17,937 nucleotides of DNA from Bacteroidales bacterium UBA5833 (lineage in GTDB: Bacteria > Bacteroidota > Bacteroidia > Bacteroidales > Lentimicrobiaceae), in assembly GCA_002433025.1 (NCBI GenBank), contig DJGZ01000004.1, forward strand, positions 1 through 17,937, read 5' to 3'. Both the position numbers and the translations under genes were made by a program. A model generated the notes under the pieces. The model saw only the letters and a list, made by a program, of their open reading frames with translations, searched no databases and was not told the origin of the DNA. The first letter of the stretch is position 1; each line of letters starts with the position of its first letter. Below, piece after piece: positions 1-7,032 of the stretch.

Positions 1-2
1 AT

Positions 3-752
3 GATGCTTCCGGTTCACCCGGCCTGCAGGGTAGCAAGCCTGAAATCGAATGGGTATACATACCTGCGGGGTCATTTATCATGGGAAGTCCTGAATCTGA
101 AATTCCCGTGAATGATGAACTTGATAGGGAAACTTTGGAAATTGAAGCTCAGCACAGGGTCAATCTGAGTGCTTTTAAAATAAGTAAGTATGAGGTAACC
201 TTTGAGCAATACGATGCATTCTGTGATGCAACCGGACGGGAGAAGCCCGATGATAGCGGTTTTGGCCGGGGGAAAATACCGGTGTCAAGTGTCAGTTGGT
301 ATGATGCCGTGGCTTTTGCAGAATGGATGGGTTGCCGGTTGCCCACCGAAGCCGAGTGGGAATATGCCTGCCGGGCGGGAACGACCACTGCATTTAATAC
401 CGGTGATTGCCTCTCCACTGATCAGGCTAACTTTAATGGACAACATTTGGGATTTTCAAATTGTGAAAAAGGCGAGTCCAGAGAGAAGCCGCTGCCTGTA
501 GGGAGCTTTCCTCCTAACGCCTGGGGGTTGTACGATATGCACGGCAATGTGAGTGAGTGGTGCAGCGATTTTTATGCTCCATATAAAAAGGAAGAACAGA
601 CAAATCCTAAGGGTCCGGAATCCGGAGAGGGCAGGATTGTCAGGGGCGGCGAATGGTTCAGTACAGTCAGGGCCTGCCGGAGCGGATACCGCGGTGCTAT
701 TTATCCTTATTGGTCTCAATTTGCAATGGGTTTTCGCCTGGCTGCCGACTGA
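3..752 (+). CDS. FGE/sulfatase-modifying-factor-like domain protein, 5' end outside window
   Basis: The reading frame is open from the left edge, so the gene starts upstream. The ATG at 81 is not the start: it is the internal Met of the family motif IPAGSFIMGS, whose first half (WVYIPAGSF) is encoded before it. Visible residues 1-249 hold the usual order of family motifs: IPAGSFIMGS, an EVT-x-EQY segment, PVSSVSWYDAVAFAEW, RLPTEAEWEYACRAG, GLYDMHGNVSEW, RGGEW and the terminal MGFRLA. The fold is C-type-lectin-like. Aligned by eye with true formylglycine-generating enzymes, the first active-site Cys is Ser (GGEWFS) while a Cys (RACRS) sits near the second, so sulfatase activation is unlikely. 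Many Bacteroidota relatives are exported or surface proteins of unknown role; secretion cannot be judged because the N-terminus is missing. Confidence 0.85.
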   Translation, partial: DASGSPGLQGSKPEIEWVYIPAGSFIMGSPESEIPVNDELDRETLEIEAQHRVNLSAFKISKYEVTFEQYDAFCDATGREKPDDSGFGRGKIPVSSVSWYDAVAFAEWMGCRLPTEAEWEYACRAGTTTAFNTGDCLSTDQANFNGQHLGFSNCEKGESREKPLPVGSFPPNAWGLYDMHGNVSEWCSDFYAPYKKEEQTNPKGPESGEGRIVRGGEWFSTVRACRSGYRGAIYPYWSQFAMGFRLAAD

Positions 753-785
753 TTTCATGTATGTGATTGTTAACTAAGGTTGAAA

Positions 786-816
786 TTGCCGGTTATACAA
801 GAATAGTTGCCGGCAA
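786..816 (+). terminator. Possible hairpin terminator after the FGE-like gene
   Basis: TTGCCGG (786-792) pairs perfectly with CCGGCAA (810-816) across a 17-nt loop, 33 nt after the stop codon. There is no T tract, so termination is a guess based mainly on position. Confidence 0.25.
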
Positions 817-893
817 GTGTGGAAATTGAATAGAATTCCAGTCCATGCTGAGAGGAACTCCCCGGGTTTTTACAAGGCATTGTGTTGTTTGCG

Positions 894-933
894 GAAAATG
901 CCTGCGGATTTCGCCGGCAGGCAAGGCATTTTC
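894..933. repeat. Inverted repeat in the intergenic region
   Basis: GAAAATGCC (894-902) pairs with GGCATTTTC (925-933). A second, GC-rich pairing (GCCTGC/GCAGGC) is nested between the arms. The role is unknown; it lacks a T tract. Confidence 0.35.
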
Positions 934-1069
934 TGAATGCTGAGTCACTGATGCATGGCTCAAAATCTGTTGAATTCCCGGGATAGATTGAATTGTTTAT
1001 CAAATATTCGGGGAACTGATAATATTTAAGACGCAAAAAGGAAGAAGTACTCTGCAGGGCAAAGGGTTT

Positions 1070-1567
1070 TTAGCTGGCTCCCCCAGGCGGCCCTGTTGGC
1101 AATTGGGATGAACCAGCGACCCTCTGATTAACAGTGATGAACAGGCAGTTTGCCTCAAAAAGTTTGATGATCTCTTCTTCAAACTTGAATTTCTCAAATA
1201 CTTCCTTTGCTTTAGGAGAAAAACCATTGATATAGGCTACCAGGTTGCGGGCAATGTTGTCGGGATCGGCAAGTAGTTTTTTAAAAGTATAATGGCTGGT
1301 GTTGAACAGCGGATGTTTCCTGCCTTCTGAAGCTGTTTTCCCAAGTATTTTAACGATGGCTTCTTCCTTATACTTGCCTCCTCTCTTCAACTGTTCATAT
1401 TTCCTGGCCACTTTTTCATGGTTTTCTTCCAGCACGCAATCAAGACGCCTGAGTACAATCATGGGGAGCATAACCCGGCGGTATTGAGGGGGCCTGTATG
1501 GGCCTCTGAGTTTGTTTGCGATGTTCCAGATAAGTCCGACCAGTTCGGAGTGAGTGTGCTGAGTCAT
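1070..1567 (-). pseudogene. hsdM: Truncated type I restriction-modification methyltransferase subunit (HsdM N-terminal domain only)
   Basis: The first ~140 residues match the HsdM N-terminal helical domain: SELVGLIWNIANKLRGPYR, then MLPMIVLRRLDCVL, a KY-rich helix and the NLVAYINGFSPKAKEVFEKF segment. The methyltransferase core is absent: no SAM-binding motif and no NPPF catalytic motif. At 165 codons the frame is about a third of a normal HsdM. The start is ATG at 1567, overlapping the toxin stop in an ATGA arrangement, which shows translational coupling; a frame open further upstream is not needed. HsdM similarity stops around residue 145, exactly where a tRNA-Asn-like sequence begins, so the last ~20 codons are read through tRNA-like DNA. 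No hsdS or hsdR is present. It cannot methylate DNA; it is a remnant. Confidence 0.8.
1075..1135 (-). other. Degraded tRNA-Asn(GTT)-like 3' fragment, candidate attachment-site scar
   Basis: On the minus strand, 1135-1110 reads like the anticodon loop to T-loop of a Bacteroidota tRNA-Asn: loop CTGTTAA (anticodon GTT), 3' anticodon stem TCAGA, variable loop GGGTC, T-stem GCTGG, then TTC. The 5' half, including the 5' anticodon stem, is missing. After a T-loop that has lost one base there are about 18 extra bases. Then comes TGGGGGAGCCA (1085-1075), which looks like an acceptor strand with G discriminator and CCA, as expected for Asn. It is not a functional tRNA. tRNA 3' ends are common integration sites, and the fragment lies exactly where HsdM homology ends, so it is probably an att scar. 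Confidence 0.5.
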
Positions 1568-2673
1568 GATTTGGTTTTTGTTAAGAGTTGTACCGTTTGG
1601 TACCAATAGTAAAAAGCAGATTTATCGGGTTGCCTTTTTAGTTTATTTAAAAAGTTCCATTCAGGGGCTTCAATCATTAATGTACTGATATCTTCTCCCT
1701 TATAGTAAATAATCGGCTCTATGTTGGATGTCAATAATTTTGATGCAAGAAGGGCCACTTTTGAAGCGGCAACTATTGCATCATCAATCCTGAAGTTACC
1801 CGCCATAAGATATCCGGTGCCGAAAGCCCTGATTCCTTCCTGTATTAATTTAAAATTTGATTTTGCAGGTTCGTCCTGGTTACCTTCCCTTTTTGTAATT
1901 AATAAACAGGTATTGATGCTGTCAATCAGGACTTTTTCCGGGGTAAGCCCGGGGGTATTATCGCTTTTGTTGCGAAATGCAATTTCCTGTGCTGCATGGG
2001 CTACAAAGCTTTTTAAGACAATTTCCATTTTTGAAATCCTCCCGAAAAGCCTGCTCAAATCGTACAACTGTTTGCAGATTTCCATCGTAAATGGCACTTT
2101 ACCCTTATAGTACGGAACTCCGATAGTATTGGGCGCAAATGCGGTTAATTTATCTCCTGTTATCGAATTAATTGAAGGTGTTGTCACTGATACAGCTTTA
2201 TCAGTCTCGATCCACTTTGTGTGAACAACACTTTCGATAAGCTCAGGATAAACATGATCTTCAATCAGTACATCAAGTAAGATGGTTGCAGGGGCTTTCG
2301 TGTTGAAAACGGATTCAAAGGTAAACAGATAGTGAGCTTTCGGCACACCAGACTTGTAACTCCTGGGCTCATCCAGGGTAACTGAAGTGAATTTTGATTT
2401 ATCTGCTATCTTATTCAGTACAGCCTCAAGACTTTGCCGGTCTGTTTTACAAATAATATCAACATCGATAGAGAATCTGTTTCCTTCTTCGAGCAATAAC
2501 ACCAGGCTGGTACCCCCTTTAAAGACAAACTCCAGCCCATTGATTTTAAGTTGTTCAACAAGGTAGAGGGCATAAATCATTTTCTCCAGAATATTCGTCT
2601 GAATATGCTTGTGCGCCCCTTGTTTTCTAAAGGACTCCAACCACCCGGGGGTAAAACATTTATCGTTAAACAT
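1564..2673 (-). CDS. AbiEii/AbiGii-type nucleotidyltransferase toxin
   Basis: This 369-residue protein belongs to the AbiEii/AbiGii family, the toxin of type IV toxin-antitoxin and abortive-infection systems, with a DNA-polymerase-beta-like nucleotidyltransferase fold. The N-terminal third carries the signature: FKGGTSL at about 51-57 followed by RFSIDVDI at about 66-73, giving the metal-binding pair Asp70 and Asp72. A helical C-terminal part follows, with no membrane segment. The gene starts at ATG 2673, overlapping the end of the antitoxin gene by 8 nt, and its stop overlaps the hsdM start by 4 nt, so the three genes form one coupled unit. Studied relatives transfer nucleotides to RNA (for example to tRNA acceptor ends); the target here is unknown. 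All visible catalytic residues are intact. Confidence 0.85.
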   Translation of the reverse strand: MFNDKCFTPGWLESFRKQGAHKHIQTNILEKMIYALYLVEQLKINGLEFVFKGGTSLVLLLEEGNRFSIDVDIICKTDRQSLEAVLNKIADKSKFTSVTLDEPRSYKSGVPKAHYLFTFESVFNTKAPATILLDVLIEDHVYPELIESVVHTKWIETDKAVSVTTPSINSITGDKLTAFAPNTIGVPYYKGKVPFTMEICKQLYDLSRLFGRISKMEIVLKSFVAHAAQEIAFRNKSDNTPGLTPEKVLIDSINTCLLITKREGNQDEPAKSNFKLIQEGIRAFGTGYLMAGNFRIDDAIVAASKVALLASKLLTSNIEPIIYYKGEDISTLMIEAPEWNFLNKLKRQPDKSAFYYWYQTVQLLTKTKS

Positions 2674-3433
2674 CTATAACATCATTTAGCAGGTAACTCA
2701 TATTTTCCAGCAAAAACGATTTGATATCCTGCTCACGTTCCCTTCTTGCAGCATAGCTGAATAGTTTGGTGAAATTGATTGAATACCGGGTGACCGCGCT
2801 TTCAAATATTTTTACCAGTTCTGAACCCTGATAGAAATAAAAGAGTTTTTCTTCAGTAAACAGGTCAACCAGGATTTTCTCAAGCAAAGGTGTTGAAATT
2901 TTTAACTTATTCTCAGCTTTTTTGCCAAGCGGAGAACGTGTAATCAGCTTTTTGATAACTACAGGAAACTTGCTTTCTGATATATAATAATTAATTGCCT
3001 TATTATCAGGGTTGAGGTAGAAATCAAAATTGAAATTATCCTTCAGATAATAGTACAGGGACCCGACAAAATCTTTTTCGATTTCTATTAAAAGCATCCG
3101 TTTAACTGATTGATGTTGTGAAAACTCATTGATCCAATCAGTTTCCCAGATGCAGTATTTCACTTCTTTAAAATTTTCCTGTATTTTCTTCGTGATTTTC
3201 AGGAGTTCGGCTGAAAAGACGGGTTTAAAACCAGGCTTATCAGCAACTGAATATAGCCCCCTTTTGAGTGTTTTGATGATGTTTTTGTTTTTCAGGTCAT
3301 AGATTCTCCAGCCGAACGTACTTTCCTTTAAATCTGGCTCATATTCACGGAAAAACTTAAACAGTTCTTCCCTGCTGAAAGAATCCCTGTCTTTGAACTC
3401 TTCAATGAGTTTATTCTCGATTATTTTCGGCAT
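2666..3433 (-). CDS. AbiEi-like winged-helix antitoxin/transcriptional repressor (DUF6577-like)
   Basis: The predicted protein has 255 residues and is the likely antitoxin of the pair. Residues 1-65 look like a winged helix-turn-helix: the segments SFSREELFKFF, then STFGWRIYDLKNKNIIKTL and a beta wing ending GLYSV. The remainder is alpha/beta, Lys- and Phe-rich, and resembles AbiEi-like proteins of Bacteroidota. I chose ATG 3433; an in-frame TTG at 3454 would start inside an 18-bp palindrome and is less likely. The gene overlaps the toxin gene by 8 nt. AbiEi proteins typically repress their own operon by binding inverted repeats at the promoter, and such a repeat lies 3 bases upstream of this start. 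Assignment rests on the toxin neighbour, the wing-like N-terminus and the overlap. Confidence 0.7.
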   Translation of the reverse strand: MPKIIENKLIEEFKDRDSFSREELFKFFREYEPDLKESTFGWRIYDLKNKNIIKTLKRGLYSVADKPGFKPVFSAELLKITKKIQENFKEVKYCIWETDWINEFSQHQSVKRMLLIEIEKDFVGSLYYYLKDNFNFDFYLNPDNKAINYYISESKFPVVIKKLITRSPLGKKAENKLKISTPLLEKILVDLFTEEKLFYFYQGSELVKIFESAVTRYSINFTKLFSYAARREREQDIKSFLLENMSYLLNDVIDV

Positions 3434-3436
3434 AAG

Positions 3437-3454
3437 TTGGCAATTAATTGCCAA
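3437..3454 (-). promoter_or_regulatory. Perfect 18-bp palindrome, candidate autoregulatory operator of the AbiE pair
   Basis: TTGGCAATTAATTGCCAA is identical to its reverse complement. It ends 3 bases before the antitoxin ATG and overlaps a TATCTTTG box. A repressor dimer bound here would block transcription start, matching the known autoregulation of AbiEi antitoxins. Confidence 0.55.
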
Positions 3455-3459
3455 AGATA
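3452..3459 (-). promoter_or_regulatory. Candidate -7 box of the AbiE operon promoter
   Basis: TATCTTTG matches the Bacteroides -7 consensus TAnnTTTG exactly. A TTTG occurs upstream (3485-3488 on this strand), but the spacing of 25 nt is longer than the usual 19-21, so the -33 part is doubtful. The leader would be only about 12-20 nt. Confidence 0.4.
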
Positions 3460-3858
3460 ATTAATTCCGGTGAATTTTGGATATCAAAAAAATGCCAGAA
3501 AAATAAAATACTGGCGTATTTTTGAAAATGTAGAAAATGTTTATCGTCAAACGGTGGGTAAGAGACAGATAAGTACATGTGGGGTTAAAGAGATCATTTC
3601 TGACTTCTGACATCTAGTGCGGTAATAAATTCCACTATAAAATATTTTCTGCAAGATTGCTATCTAAAACATCGCCTATTGGCGAACGGTAAACAAACAC
3701 TTATTTTCGCAGTTTATCCTGAATTTGTCTTTCTTTAATAATCCAAAGCAAAAATCGGGTTCTTTAAGCGCTTTGCTATTAACTGTAAGGATTTGTGAAG
3801 AAATATGGTATTTCACCCTGAGATTGCAGATCTTAATACCAGTTTTAAAAATTCAGAT

Positions 3859-3896
3859 GCAAAGCAGCAGGAAGAATCAAAAACCTGTTGCTTTGC
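3859..3896 (+). repeat. Strong hairpin immediately upstream of the sigma-factor promoter
   Basis: GCAAAGCAGCAGG (3859-3871) pairs with CCTGTTGCTTTGC (3884-3896): 13 positions with one G-T wobble and a 12-nt A-rich loop. It ends 4 bases before the -33 element. It could be an operator, a small-RNA or terminator stem from the left, or a repeat. No T tract follows. Confidence 0.5.
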
Positions 3897-3899
3897 GTG

Positions 3900-3930
3900 T
3901 TTGATATTATCAGGATTATTGATACTTTTG
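3900..3930 (+). promoter_or_regulatory. Bacteroides-type promoter for the sigma-factor cassette
   Basis: TTTG (3900-3903) is followed after exactly 19 bases by TACTTTTG (3923-3930), a full match to the primary-sigma consensus of Bacteroidota, TTTG-N19-TAnnTTTG. Transcription would begin near 3935-3940, leaving a leader of about 90 nt before the ATG at 4030. It implies that the ECF gene can be transcribed by the housekeeping sigma factor. Confidence 0.55.
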
Positions 3931-4029
3931 ATTGAACTGTAAGAAGTAGTTCGGATCTTGTTATGTTTAAAGGCATTATAGGCCTGTCATGCATTCCTGT
4001 AGTTTCATTAAGTATGATATCCTGTTAAA

Positions 4030-4686
4030 ATGAAAGAAATTAAGCCCCCCCTGTCACATTTATCCATCTTCGGGTACAATAAGCAAAAGCCCACCGAACA
4101 GGCTATCCTGAACGGTGTGAAAAACAACGATGATACAATGTACAGGTTTATCTATAAAAACTACTTTCCGGGTATCAGGACCATGGTACTTGGGTTCCGG
4201 TCGCTGGCGCTGGATGCCGAAGATATATTCCAGGACGGCCTGGAGATTGCCTCCCGCAATGTTATGGAAGGCAGGTTTAAAGGGGAAAGCGCATTCAGTA
4301 CGTATCTTTCCGGTATCTGCCGGAACATCTGCCGTAAGCAGCTGGAGCGAGCCGATAAACTCAGGGCCGCCGCCGAAAATGCAGAAGCAGGGGATGAAAG
4401 TACCAGTGCAACAGAGGAACTGATCGACAGGATCACTTTGCTGAAAGAAAAAATGGATGAAAAGTGCCGGCAGATCATCGACCTGCGCTTCGGGCTGGGC
4501 AGGCCTGATGGGATTAAAAGTAATGAGCCCGGGGAAAACCACTCGGTAAAGTTTGAAGATATTGCTGTCGTGCTCGGGATCGAGGCTGACAACGCCCGTC
4601 AGCGGTTCAGGAGGTGTATAGAAAAACTGAGGGAGGCTGTTTTCAGCGATACTGTATGGAAAAACCTGGTATCCACCATTAATTGA
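4030..4686 (+). CDS. ECF-type RNA polymerase sigma-70 family factor
   Basis: The 218-residue protein is an alternative sigma factor of the extracytoplasmic-function type. Region 2 covers about residues 24-108, with the core-binding helix DAEDIFQDGLEIA and the -10-reading part FKGESAFSTYLSGICRN. Region 4 covers about 132-204, with KCRQIIDLRF and the helix-turn-helix FEDIAVVLGIEADNARQRF. There is no region 1.1 or 3, as expected. An acidic linker separates the two domains, and a charged insert (about 158-172) splits region 4. The next gene starts 8 nt downstream and encodes a membrane protein of anti-sigma type, so this factor is probably held inactive until an envelope signal arrives. Likely targets are the exported-protein genes behind it (inference). 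Confidence 0.88.
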   Translation: MKEIKPPLSHLSIFGYNKQKPTEQAILNGVKNNDDTMYRFIYKNYFPGIRTMVLGFRSLALDAEDIFQDGLEIASRNVMEGRFKGESAFSTYLSGICRNICRKQLERADKLRAAAENAEAGDESTSATEELIDRITLLKEKMDEKCRQIIDLRFGLGRPDGIKSNEPGENHSVKFEDIAVVLGIEADNARQRFRRCIEKLREAVFSDTVWKNLVSTIN

Positions 4687-4694
4687 TTAATGCC

Positions 4695-5369
4695 ATGGAA
4701 AATCAACATGATTATGCCGAACTGATTGAACGCTTCCTTGAAGGCGCATTGAGTGATGATGAGCTGGTTACTTTCAAAAAGCAACTTGAAAGTGATCCGG
4801 AGATGGCGGAAGTGTACAGGCAAAGAATAGCCCTGCAGGAATTATGGGTTGAGTCAACGCGCCGGGGGATGCTCAAAAAGCAGATAGGACAGGTGATTGC
4901 GCGTGAAAAGCAATCCATCAGGGCCAGGCGCAATATCCGGTTGGCTGCTGCAGCTGTGGTTGTGCTTTCAGTGATAGGTTCATTGCTGATTTTCAATACA
5001 CGCAATACAAAACCCGAAGAGCAATATGCAGCCGGGCAGGAAACTCCGCTGCCGGCAACAGAAGGAAAGCAAAACCAAATGAATGAATACGGGAATATAG
5101 ACATCGTAAAACCGGCAAAATCCGTTGACGATTTCTTCCCCGACGAATACACTCCAATGAAGTCGAATGATACCATTGTTTTCAGGTGGCCTTCCTCAAT
5201 GGAAACGCGTTATCTGACCATATACAACAGCAAAGGTGAGCTGGTGAAGAAGGTGACCATAAAAAAGAAAATCAAAGAATACATGTTGTTGCCAGGGGTG
5301 CTGAAGCCCGGTATTTACTACTGGAAAATGATGAACGATTCCACGCTTATCAGGATCACAGTTCAGTAA
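4695..5369 (+). CDS. Single-pass membrane protein, likely anti-sigma factor
   Basis: The 224-residue protein has an acidic cytoplasmic N-terminus (about 1-78) of the zinc-finger-less anti-sigma type: ERFLEGALSDDELVTFKKQL, then a helical segment. One transmembrane helix follows at about 82-100, preceded by the basic stretch RARRNIR. The outside part is a linker (about 101-155) and a compact beta-rich domain (about 160-224) ending GIYYWKMMNDSTLIRITVQ. Two ATG/TTG starts compete: TTG 4683 overlaps the sigma stop, while ATG 4695 is 8 nt after it; I prefer the ATG. The pairing with the sigma gene and this topology support the role; no catalytic motif is seen. The outer domain may sense the signal or bind an exported partner. 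Confidence 0.75.
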   Translation: MENQHDYAELIERFLEGALSDDELVTFKKQLESDPEMAEVYRQRIALQELWVESTRRGMLKKQIGQVIAREKQSIRARRNIRLAAAAVVVLSVIGSLLIFNTRNTKPEEQYAAGQETPLPATEGKQNQMNEYGNIDIVKPAKSVDDFFPDEYTPMKSNDTIVFRWPSSMETRYLTIYNSKGELVKKVTIKKKIKEYMLLPGVLKPGIYYWKMMNDSTLIRITVQ

Positions 5370-5467
5370 ATCCAGCTTTCATCTCATAGCAGCGAATTGA
5401 TCCAGGGCAGAAACGGGTATAATGATCAATTGTTAATAACCAATTTAAAAGCCAATCCGGACTAAAC

Positions 5468-6931
5468 ATGAAAACCTTCACATCATATTTTCTGTCTGTT
5501 TTGCTCCTGACCGGATTCATTTGCCTGCTTCCGGTAAAATCCAGGGGGCAGGGTTCCGATACGGCTTTCCGCAAGGAGTTTGATCAGTTTTACCAGCAGA
5601 TCAATCAGGAATTTGATGCGTTCAGGCAGCATAATGATTCGGTCTTCCTTCGTTTTCTAAAGGATTCCTGGAAGGAATTTGAAGGTAGCCCGCATCCGCT
5701 ACCCCAACCGCCCAAACCAACCGCTCAGCCGGTCTATAAGGGCAGTGCCCTCCCCCGGGAAACGGATAATAACCAAAGTCCGGACAAGCCCGATCAGGAG
5801 GCAGTGCCAGGCACCGGGCATCCTGTGCCGGAAAAGGAATCAATGGGCAGTTACCCTGCATCCGGGTTCTTTTCATTTTATGGTACACCCATTGCACTGC
5901 CCGGGATTAGCGCGCGTTTTCCGGCATTGAGAGGTGTGTCCAGGCAGTTTATTTCTGACTATTATTCAAGCGCCTGCCGTTCATCTGAGTTCCTTGGAGT
6001 GGTTAAATCATTGAAAGAAGAATCAGTACGTTATAACCTGAACGACTGGGGCCTGGCTTCTATGCTGTTTGAGGCCTCAAAAGCCTGGTACAGCAACGTA
6101 AATGATCAGGTGTTGTTTACCTGGGCTGGTTTATTGAAAAACGGTTACAATGCAAAGGTTGGTTATTCCAATGACCGTGTTTACCTGTTATTACCGGCTG
6201 ACATCATGCTTTATACGGTAAGCTATTCTGTCAACAACAGGGATTATTACCTGGTTGAACCCGGAGTTTTGGTTAAGGTGCCGGACAGATTGTTTATTCA
6301 TGAAGCGGATTATCCGGAGGGCAGCACTGAGTTTTCGTTCAGGCTGACCGAAATGCCCAGGCTAAAGTATCTCGGGGAAAAACGCGCGCTGAAGGGGAGC
6401 CGGCCCCTGACCATAAGCCTGAATAAGAATCTGCTCGATTTTTTCAGCAATTATCCTCCCTGCGATCTGCAGGTTTATTTTACTACTCCTCTTTCGGAAA
6501 GTACATGCAGGCAGCTTGATGTTTATTTTGACGAGATGCTGAAGGGCAGGAGTGATGAACAAAGGCTGGCATTTCTTCTTGATTATGTTCAGCATGCTGT
6601 ACCGTATCTTACTGATAAGGAACAATTTGGTCGTGAGCGGTATCTTTTCCCGGAAGAAACGCTCTATTATGCCGGCGCCGACTGCGAAGACCGTTCAGCC
6701 CTGCTCGCTGCTTTAATCCGCAGGTACACAAGCCTTGACTTTCTGGTGCTTGGATTTCCTGCTCATGTTACACTTGCCGTTAATCTTAATACATGCAATG
6801 GAGACGATTTTCTTAACTATAAATCACGAAGGTTCTATCATGCCGACCCTACTTACCTGGGTGCGGAATGTGGTATGGCAATGCCTGAGGTGAAGAGCAA
6901 GCCTGCTGAGATTATTTACAGCAACTTTTAG
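5468..6931 (+). CDS. Exported transglutaminase-like cysteine-peptidase-fold protein
   Basis: This 487-residue protein has a Sec signal peptide (hydrophobic core at about 6-22, probable cleavage after SRG). A proline-rich low-complexity linker follows at about 75-130, then a middle domain unknown to me, starting around FYGTPIALPG. The C-terminal domain is transglutaminase-like, with a complete triad: Cys406 in YAGADCEDRSALLAAL, His433 in GFPAHVTLAV and Asp460 in FYHADPTYLG. The segment before it (LFPEETLYYAG) is typical of this family in Bacteroidota. It should act in the periplasm or at the cell surface, as a protease, amidase or crosslinker; the substrate is unknown. It follows the anti-sigma gene by 98 nt without an obvious promoter, so it may be part of the same operon. 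Confidence 0.78.
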   Translation: MKTFTSYFLSVLLLTGFICLLPVKSRGQGSDTAFRKEFDQFYQQINQEFDAFRQHNDSVFLRFLKDSWKEFEGSPHPLPQPPKPTAQPVYKGSALPRETDNNQSPDKPDQEAVPGTGHPVPEKESMGSYPASGFFSFYGTPIALPGISARFPALRGVSRQFISDYYSSACRSSEFLGVVKSLKEESVRYNLNDWGLASMLFEASKAWYSNVNDQVLFTWAGLLKNGYNAKVGYSNDRVYLLLPADIMLYTVSYSVNNRDYYLVEPGVLVKVPDRLFIHEADYPEGSTEFSFRLTEMPRLKYLGEKRALKGSRPLTISLNKNLLDFFSNYPPCDLQVYFTTPLSESTCRQLDVYFDEMLKGRSDEQRLAFLLDYVQHAVPYLTDKEQFGRERYLFPEETLYYAGADCEDRSALLAALIRRYTSLDFLVLGFPAHVTLAVNLNTCNGDDFLNYKSRRFYHADPTYLGAECGMAMPEVKSKPAEIIYSNF

Positions 6932-7032
6932 TTTTCAAATGAACAGACGCGCTTTTCAGGTGGTGCTTTTGTTTAGAACAGTTTTAAATTTGACAGGAAT
7001 ATCATTGTTAATTGGAATTTACTTTAAATTTA

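Larger units (their letters stand above)
753..1069. other. Intergenic region without a recognisable gene
   Basis: These 317 bases lie between the end of the FGE-like gene and the convergent hsdM remnant. The small open frames here match no family I recognise and look like chance. Two inverted repeats are visible and listed separately. I see no tRNA, riboswitch or good promoter in this stretch. Confidence 0.5.
3455..4029. other. Divergent intergenic region between the AbiE operon and the sigma-factor cassette
   Basis: These 575 bases are AT-rich and hold no convincing gene. Visible elements are the AbiE promoter box and palindrome at the left end, a weak GCCAG/CTGGC hairpin near 3494-3515, CAAAGC/GCTTTG inverted motifs near 3745-3776, a strong 13-bp-stem hairpin at 3859-3896 and a good plus-strand promoter at 3900-3930. 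The remaining leader up to the sigma-factor ATG is about 95 nt and shows no riboswitch that I recognise. Confidence 0.5.

Noticed and set aside
640..752. FGE-like gene C-terminus as a further diversity-generating retroelement target
   Set aside because: The fold is right, but the codons are not enriched in AAC/AAT-derived types and there is no second copy in the window to compare.
149..758. Several open frames on both strands overlapping the FGE-like gene
   Set aside because: They are out-of-frame shadows of a clearly recognisable protein and match no family.
770..1036. 88-codon minus-strand open frame between the FGE-like gene and hsdM
   Set aside because: No recognisable domain, odd composition, and it spans the inverted repeats; likely chance.
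1075..1135. Functional tRNA-Asn gene
   Set aside because: The 5' half is missing, the T-loop has a deletion and the T-stem 3' strand does not pair.
6985..6992. TAAATTTG as a -7 box before the DUF4384 gene
   Set aside because: The -7 match is perfect, but the nearest TTTG is only 13 bases upstream, so a full promoter is not supported.
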